Positions 58,867 through 64,000 of a DNA stretch of 64,000 nt are shown here, piece after piece. Where the stretch lies: the NCBI RefSeq assembly GCF_009646115.1, contig NZ_CP045720.1:1-64000 (forward strand). Reading direction: 5' to 3'. The stretch comes from Pantoea eucalypti (GTDB lineage: Bacteria > Pseudomonadota > Gammaproteobacteria > Enterobacterales > Enterobacteriaceae). Numbering within the stretch: position 1 is the first letter of the stretch; each line of letters starts with the position of its first letter. The position numbers and the translations under genes were made by a program. Under the pieces are notes generated by a model, which saw only the letters and a list, made by a program, of their open reading frames with translations, ran no database searches and was not told where the DNA came from.

Positions 58867-60408
58867 TTACCAGGACTGGGTTGCTTTAAACGTATCGATC
58901 AGGCCTTTCAGCTTCGCTTCGATATCGTTGTTAAAGTTACCCGACTGGTTGATTTCAGCCATCAGCTCAGCGTGGTCGCGATCGGCGAAGGCTAGCAGCG
59001 CAGCTTCGAAGCTGCCAATTTTTGCCAGTTCAACGTCGTTCAGGTAGCCACGCTCTGCAGCGAACAGAACCAGACCCTGCTGCGCGACAGACATCGGCGC
59101 ATACTGTTTCTGCTTCAGCAGCTCGGTCACTTTCTGACCATGGCTCAGCTGTTTGCGGGTTGCATCGTCCAGATCAGAGGCGAACTGCGAGAACGCCGCC
59201 AGTTCACGATACTGTGCCAGCGCGGTACGGATACCACCGGACAGTTTCTTGATGATCTTGGTCTGTGCAGCACCACCTACGCGGGATACCGAAATACCTG
59301 GGTTAACAGCCGGACGAATACCGGAGTTGAACAGGTTCGATTCCAGGAAGATCTGACCATCAGTAATCGAGATTACGTTGGTCGGAACGAACGCAGAAAC
59401 GTCGCCCGCCTGGGTTTCGATGATCGGCAGCGCGGTCAGTGAACCGGTTTTACCTGTCACTGCGCCATTGGTGAAACGCTCAACATAATCAGCGCTTACG
59501 CGTGATGCACGTTCCAGCAGACGAGAGTGGAGATAGAACACGTCGCCAGGGAATGCTTCACGGCCTGGTGGACGGCGCAGCAGCAGAGAGATTTGACGGT
59601 AAGCGATAGCCTGCTTGGAGAGGTCATCGTATACGATCAGCGCATCTTCACCACGGTCACGGAAGTATTCGCCCATCGCACAACCTGCGTACGGAGAGAG
59701 ATACTGCAGTGCAGCAGATTCAGAAGCAGACGCCACAACAACGATGGTGTTCTGCAGTGCGCCATGCTCTTCCAGCTTACGAACCACGTTAGAGATGGTT
59801 GAGGCTTTCTGACCAATCGCAACGTAGACACACTTGATGCCTGAGTCACGCTGGTTGATGATCGCATCGATCGCCATCGCGGTTTTACCGGTCTGACGGT
59901 CACCGATGATCAGCTCACGCTGGCCACGGCCGATTGGAATCATCGCATCGACCGACTTATAACCGGTCTGAACCGGCTGGTCGACTGACTGACGATCGAT
60001 AACGCCAGGTGCAATCACTTCGACCGGTGAGAAACCGTCGTTGTCGATTGCGCCTTTACCGTCGATAGGTGCACCCAGGGTGTTCACGACGCGGCCCAGC
60101 AGGCCACGGCCTACCGGTACTTCAAGAATACGGCCAGTACACTTAACCTTCATGCCTTCGGCGAGGTCAGCGTACGGACCCATCACCACTGCACCAACCG
60201 AGTCACGCTCGAGGTTCAGGGCGATAGCGTAACGGTTACCCGGCAGGGCAATCATCTCACCCTGCATGACATCGGCCAGGCCGTGTACGCGGATGATACC
60301 GTCACTTACAGAAACAATCGTACCTTCGTTGTGAGCTTCACTCACGACATTGAACTGAGCAATGCGCTGCTTGATCAGTTCGCTGATTTCGGTGGAATTC
60401 AGTTGCAT
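58867..60408 (-). CDS. atpA: ATP synthase alpha subunit
   Basis: AtpA forms the F1 hexamer with AtpD. The 513-residue product equals the E. coli length and has Walker [10 protein letters not shown], the [20 protein letters not shown] region and the conserved [20 protein letters not shown] (first 20 residues). It follows atpH by 14 bases. Confidence 0.98.
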   Translation of the reverse strand: MQLNSTEISELIKQRIAQFNVVSEAHNEGTIVSVSDGIIRVHGLADVMQGEMIALPGNRYAIALNLERDSVGAVVMGPYADLAEGMKVKCTGRILEVPVGRGLLGRVVNTLGAPIDGKGAIDNDGFSPVEVIAPGVIDRQSVDQPVQTGYKSVDAMIPIGRGQRELIIGDRQTGKTAMAIDAIINQRDSGIKCVYVAIGQKASTISNVVRKLEEHGALQNTIVVVASASESAALQYLSPYAGCAMGEYFRDRGEDALIVYDDLSKQAIAYRQISLLLRRPPGREAFPGDVFYLHSRLLERASRVSADYVERFTNGAVTGKTGSLTALPIIETQAGDVSAFVPTNVISITDGQIFLESNLFNSGIRPAVNPGISVSRVGGAAQTKIIKKLSGGIRTALAQYRELAAFSQFASDLDDATRKQLSHGQKVTELLKQKQYAPMSVAQQGLVLFAAERGYLNDVELAKIGSFEAALLAFADRDHAELMAEINQSGNFNNDIEAKLKGLIDTFKATQSW

Positions 60409-60422
60409 ATGCTCCAGTCCCC

Positions 60423-60956
60423 TTAAGACTGCAAGACGTCAGCCAGACGGTCAAGACGGCCGCGTACGCTGCCGTCAATAACCAGATCACCCGAACGGAT
60501 GATCACGCCTGCCATCACAGACTTATCAATTTTGCAATTCAGCTTAACTTTGCGTGACAGACGTTTTTCCATCGCGGCGCTGATTTTATTCAGCTGGTCG
60601 TCACTCAGCGTACTGGCGGAAATAACATCGACTTCAGCGGTGGCTTCATGAGCGTCACGCAGTTCGATATACTGAGCCAGTACAGCCGGAAGCGCTGTCA
60701 AACGTCCGTTTTCCGCCATCACCTTAATCAGGTTCTGTGCGGGTTCATCCAGTTGATCACCACAGACTGCGTTAAACGACGCTGCCAGCGCTTCAGGGGC
60801 TAATGCACCTGAGAGAAGATCAGCCATCTGTTCATTGCGAGCCACTTCTGCGGCAAACGCCAGCATCTGTTGCCAGCGTTCTATACTTTGATGCTCAACA
60901 GCAAAGTCAAAAGCTGCTTTGGCGTAGGGGCGAGCTACAGTAATCAGATCAGACAT
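60423..60956 (-). CDS. atpH: ATP synthase delta subunit
   Basis: AtpH is the F1-Fo stator link. The 177-residue product equals the E. coli length. It begins [20 protein letters not shown] and has the C-terminal family motif [20 protein letters not shown]. It lies 14 bases after atpF and 14 before atpA. Confidence 0.97.
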   Translation of the reverse strand: MSDLITVARPYAKAAFDFAVEHQSIERWQQMLAFAAEVARNEQMADLLSGALAPEALAASFNAVCGDQLDEPAQNLIKVMAENGRLTALPAVLAQYIELRDAHEATAEVDVISASTLSDDQLNKISAAMEKRLSRKVKLNCKIDKSVMAGVIIRSGDLVIDGSVRGRLDRLADVLQS

Positions 60957-60970
60957 CAGCCCCTCCCTCC

Positions 60971-61441
60971 TTACAGTTCAGCGACCAGTTTATCAACGAT
61001 GTCGCTGTTAGCAGCTTCATCCACGGAGCGTTCGATGATCTTCTCGGCGCCAGCCATAGCCAGCAACGCAACCTGCTTACGCAGTTCTTCACGTGCACGT
61101 TTACGCTCGGCGTCAATTTCAGCCTGCGCTTGTGTCACGATGCGATTACGTTCGTTTTCAGCTTCGGTTTTGGCTTCATCCAGAATCTGCGCGCGACGCT
61201 TGTTCGCTTGCTCGATAATGACCTGAGCGTCTTCTTTGGCTTTTTTCAGCTGGTCGGTCGCATTAGCCTGCGCGAGATCCAAATCTTTCTTGGCACGTTC
61301 AGCAGAAGCAAGGCCTTCAGCAATTTCTTTCTGGCGCTTTTCGATAGCAGCCATCAGCGGCGGCCATACGTACTTCATGCAGAACGCGACAAACAGGATG
61401 AACGCGATAGCCTGGCCGAGGATTGTTGCATTAATGTTCAC
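60971..61441 (-). CDS. atpF: ATP synthase b subunit
   Basis: AtpF is the membrane-anchored stator stalk of Fo. The 156-residue product equals the E. coli length: one N-terminal membrane segment ([20 protein letters not shown]) followed by a long charged coiled coil. It lies downstream of atpE by 107 bases. Confidence 0.97.
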   Translation of the reverse strand: MNINATILGQAIAFILFVAFCMKYVWPPLMAAIEKRQKEIAEGLASAERAKKDLDLAQANATDQLKKAKEDAQVIIEQANKRRAQILDEAKTEAENERNRIVTQAQAEIDAERKRAREELRKQVALLAMAGAEKIIERSVDEAANSDIVDKLVAEL

Positions 61442-61513
61442 AGCACAATGCCTCTAGATTGAGTATTTAACTTTTCTGCCGTTATCAACGTGATAAGCGG
61501 CAGAATCCGTTCA

Positions 61514-61806
<293 letters not shown>

Positions 61807-61893
61807 TCAGTTAAATGCTCCCTTAATCTTCCGGGCCTTAGCGTGGTGCGCTGCCACCCGGAATCAAGCGGGAAAGTAGTGTTGAGAAAAAAA

Positions 61894-63101
<1,208 letters not shown>

Positions 63102-63791
63102 GACGCTGATACTCTCCTGCCCCGTTAGGGGTATGTCGCGTGTCGTATAAGACTGCCTTTGCGCAGTTGAGTCAAGCAGCAAAAGCCGTGCAAATTATAC
63201 GGGCCGCACCTGCGATTTCAATCGGTAAGTAGCGAAAAGGTGAACAATTATTTAAATTTCTTTCCGGAGGGCTATTTTTCCAAAGATTACCCTGCGGAGA
63301 TTCGCACTAATCTGACTGAAATTTCACGCGCAACTTGCTTTTAAAGCGTGCTTTAGATCACATAATAAGCACTCACACTACACTGAGTTTTATCTTCAAC
63401 CTATTTAAGAACAATCTGTAAAACAGATTAATCCTTAAAAATCATTGTCTTGAAAATATAAAATTGCGTGTGCAAGTCTATTTTCATCAAAAACACGCTA
63501 TTGACATCGAAGTATGCTTAAGAAACGTGAAATTGATATTACGCACGCAAAGTTATTACCGCGATATATTTTCTGGCGTGACTACTTTTATTCCGCGGCC
63601 CACCTATACAAGTGATATTTCTGATAATTAAATGTGAACCAATCGTTAAATGTAACAGAGCTTTTCGGATAATTTCCGTCGCTGTTTTTAACCTTCATTC
63701 CGCCAGGGCTTAAACAAAATCTTTTATCGATAGCGCATTATCTGCACTTTTTTCATCAGAACCCTGATAAAAGCCCCTGCTAACTGAAGGG
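63102..63791 (-). promoter_or_regulatory. rsmG-atpI intergenic region with the atp promoter
   Basis: This 690-base gap is AT-rich and has no convincing gene. It must hold the promoter of the atp operon on the minus strand. A CRP-like site, TGTGA-TCTAAA-GCACG on the minus strand, lies at 63347-63362, about 245 bases upstream of atpI. I cannot fix the transcription start by eye. A similar long gap is found here in E. coli. Confidence 0.6.
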
Positions 63792-63794
63792 CTA
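63767..63794 (-). terminator. Terminator overlapping the rsmG stop
   Basis: Read on the minus strand, AGCCC and GGGCT pair around an 11-12 base loop and are followed by a TTTTAT run. The left arm begins within the rsmG stop codon. It is likely the rsmG terminator. Confidence 0.65.
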
Positions 63795-64000
63795 CTGATG
63801 ACGAATGATGACCAGATGACGGTCACCTTCCAGCTGCGGCACCTGCAGCTTAATGACGTCATCAGAAACATAGCCAGCCGGTAATTCCGCAATTTCATCG
63901 TCCGGACGCACGCCTTTAAGCGCGAAGAAGCGCCCTTCCCTTCCTGGCAGGTGATGACACCAGTTCACCATATCGGTCAGTGACGCAAATGCACGGCTGA
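63792..64000 (-). CDS. rsmG: 16S rRNA (guanine527-N7) methyltransferase RsmG, 3' end only
   Basis: This is the C-terminal part of RsmG (GidB), which methylates G527 of 16S rRNA. The visible 69 codons read [20 protein letters not shown] and then [18 protein letters not shown], and end [18 protein letters not shown], closely matching the E. coli C terminus. The 5' part continues beyond base 64000. Its place next to the atp operon is the conserved enterobacterial arrangement leading to mnmG and oriC. Confidence 0.93.
   Translation of the reverse strand, partial: SRAFASLTDMVNWCHHLPGREGRFFALKGVRPDDEIAELPAGYVSDDVIKLQVPQLEGDRHLVIIRHQ

Noticed and set aside
63102-63791. AT-rich gap considered as the replication origin oriC
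   Set aside because: No cluster of DnaA boxes (TTATCCACA-like) and no GATC-rich 13-mer region was seen. In enterobacteria oriC lies beyond mnmG, outside the window.

Overview
The window is a 64 kb piece of an enterobacterial chromosome. Gene content, protein sequences and gene order fit the Erwiniaceae, most likely Pantoea. It starts exactly at the GTG start codon of dnaA and ends inside rsmG, so it covers the neighbourhood of the replication origin; oriC itself is not in view. Almost all of it is dense, ordinary coding sequence of moderately high GC. The exception is about 44.5-46.5 kb, which is clearly AT-rich.

Layout: (1) 1-6.2 kb dnaA-dnaN-recF-gyrB, with an ~85 bp palindrome between dnaN and recF. 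(2) 6.5-12.3 kb yidA and a complete D-galactonate operon dgoRKADT with a two-site operator. (3) 12.5-14.8 kb yidR, lipoprotein yidQ, and a single small heat-shock gene ibpA with a sigma-32 promoter and a ROSE-type leader; a 191 bp inverted-repeat element follows. (4) 15.2-22.6 kb a six-gene minus-strand operon (PP-loop ATPase, ATP-grasp ligase, class II glutamine amidotransferase, 2OG-Fe(II) oxygenase, YeaK/YbaK-type aminoacyl-tRNA deacylase, EamA-type amino-acid exporter), divergent from a MocR-type regulator. I know of no described pathway with this composition, and it is the best candidate for an undescribed system. (5) 22.6-29.1 kb avtA, then the 2-ketogluconate genes ghrB/kguD, kguT, kguK, kguE and the PtxS-like repressor, with a perfect PtxS-type operator. 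(6) 29.2-33.3 kb an orphan LacI-family regulator, yiaD, tag, yhjY and an unknown membrane protein. (7) 33.4-34.7 kb the primosome/helicase-loader pair dnaT-dnaC. (8) 34.9-44.3 kb a ROK regulator and the complete xylose regulon xylR, xylFGH, xylAB. (9) 44.3-46.5 kb an AT-rich accessory stretch with two paralogous small putative zinc-binding proteins and a possible decayed dehydrogenase. (10) 46.5-64 kb an MFS transporter, phoU-pstBACS with two Pho boxes, glmS-glmU, the complete atpIBEFHAGDC operon and the 3' end of rsmG.

Compared with my memory of the E. coli K-12 map, the dnaA-gyrB block is inverted relative to the pst-glm-atp block, and dnaTC lies here rather than near 99 min. The AT-rich stretch lies close to the junction between the xyl block and the phoU-atp block. 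Several carbon modules (galactonate, 2-ketogluconate, xylose), each with its own regulator, sit side by side, which suits a plant-associated, sugar-acid-using bacterium. Functions come from recognising families by eye; no database search was run.
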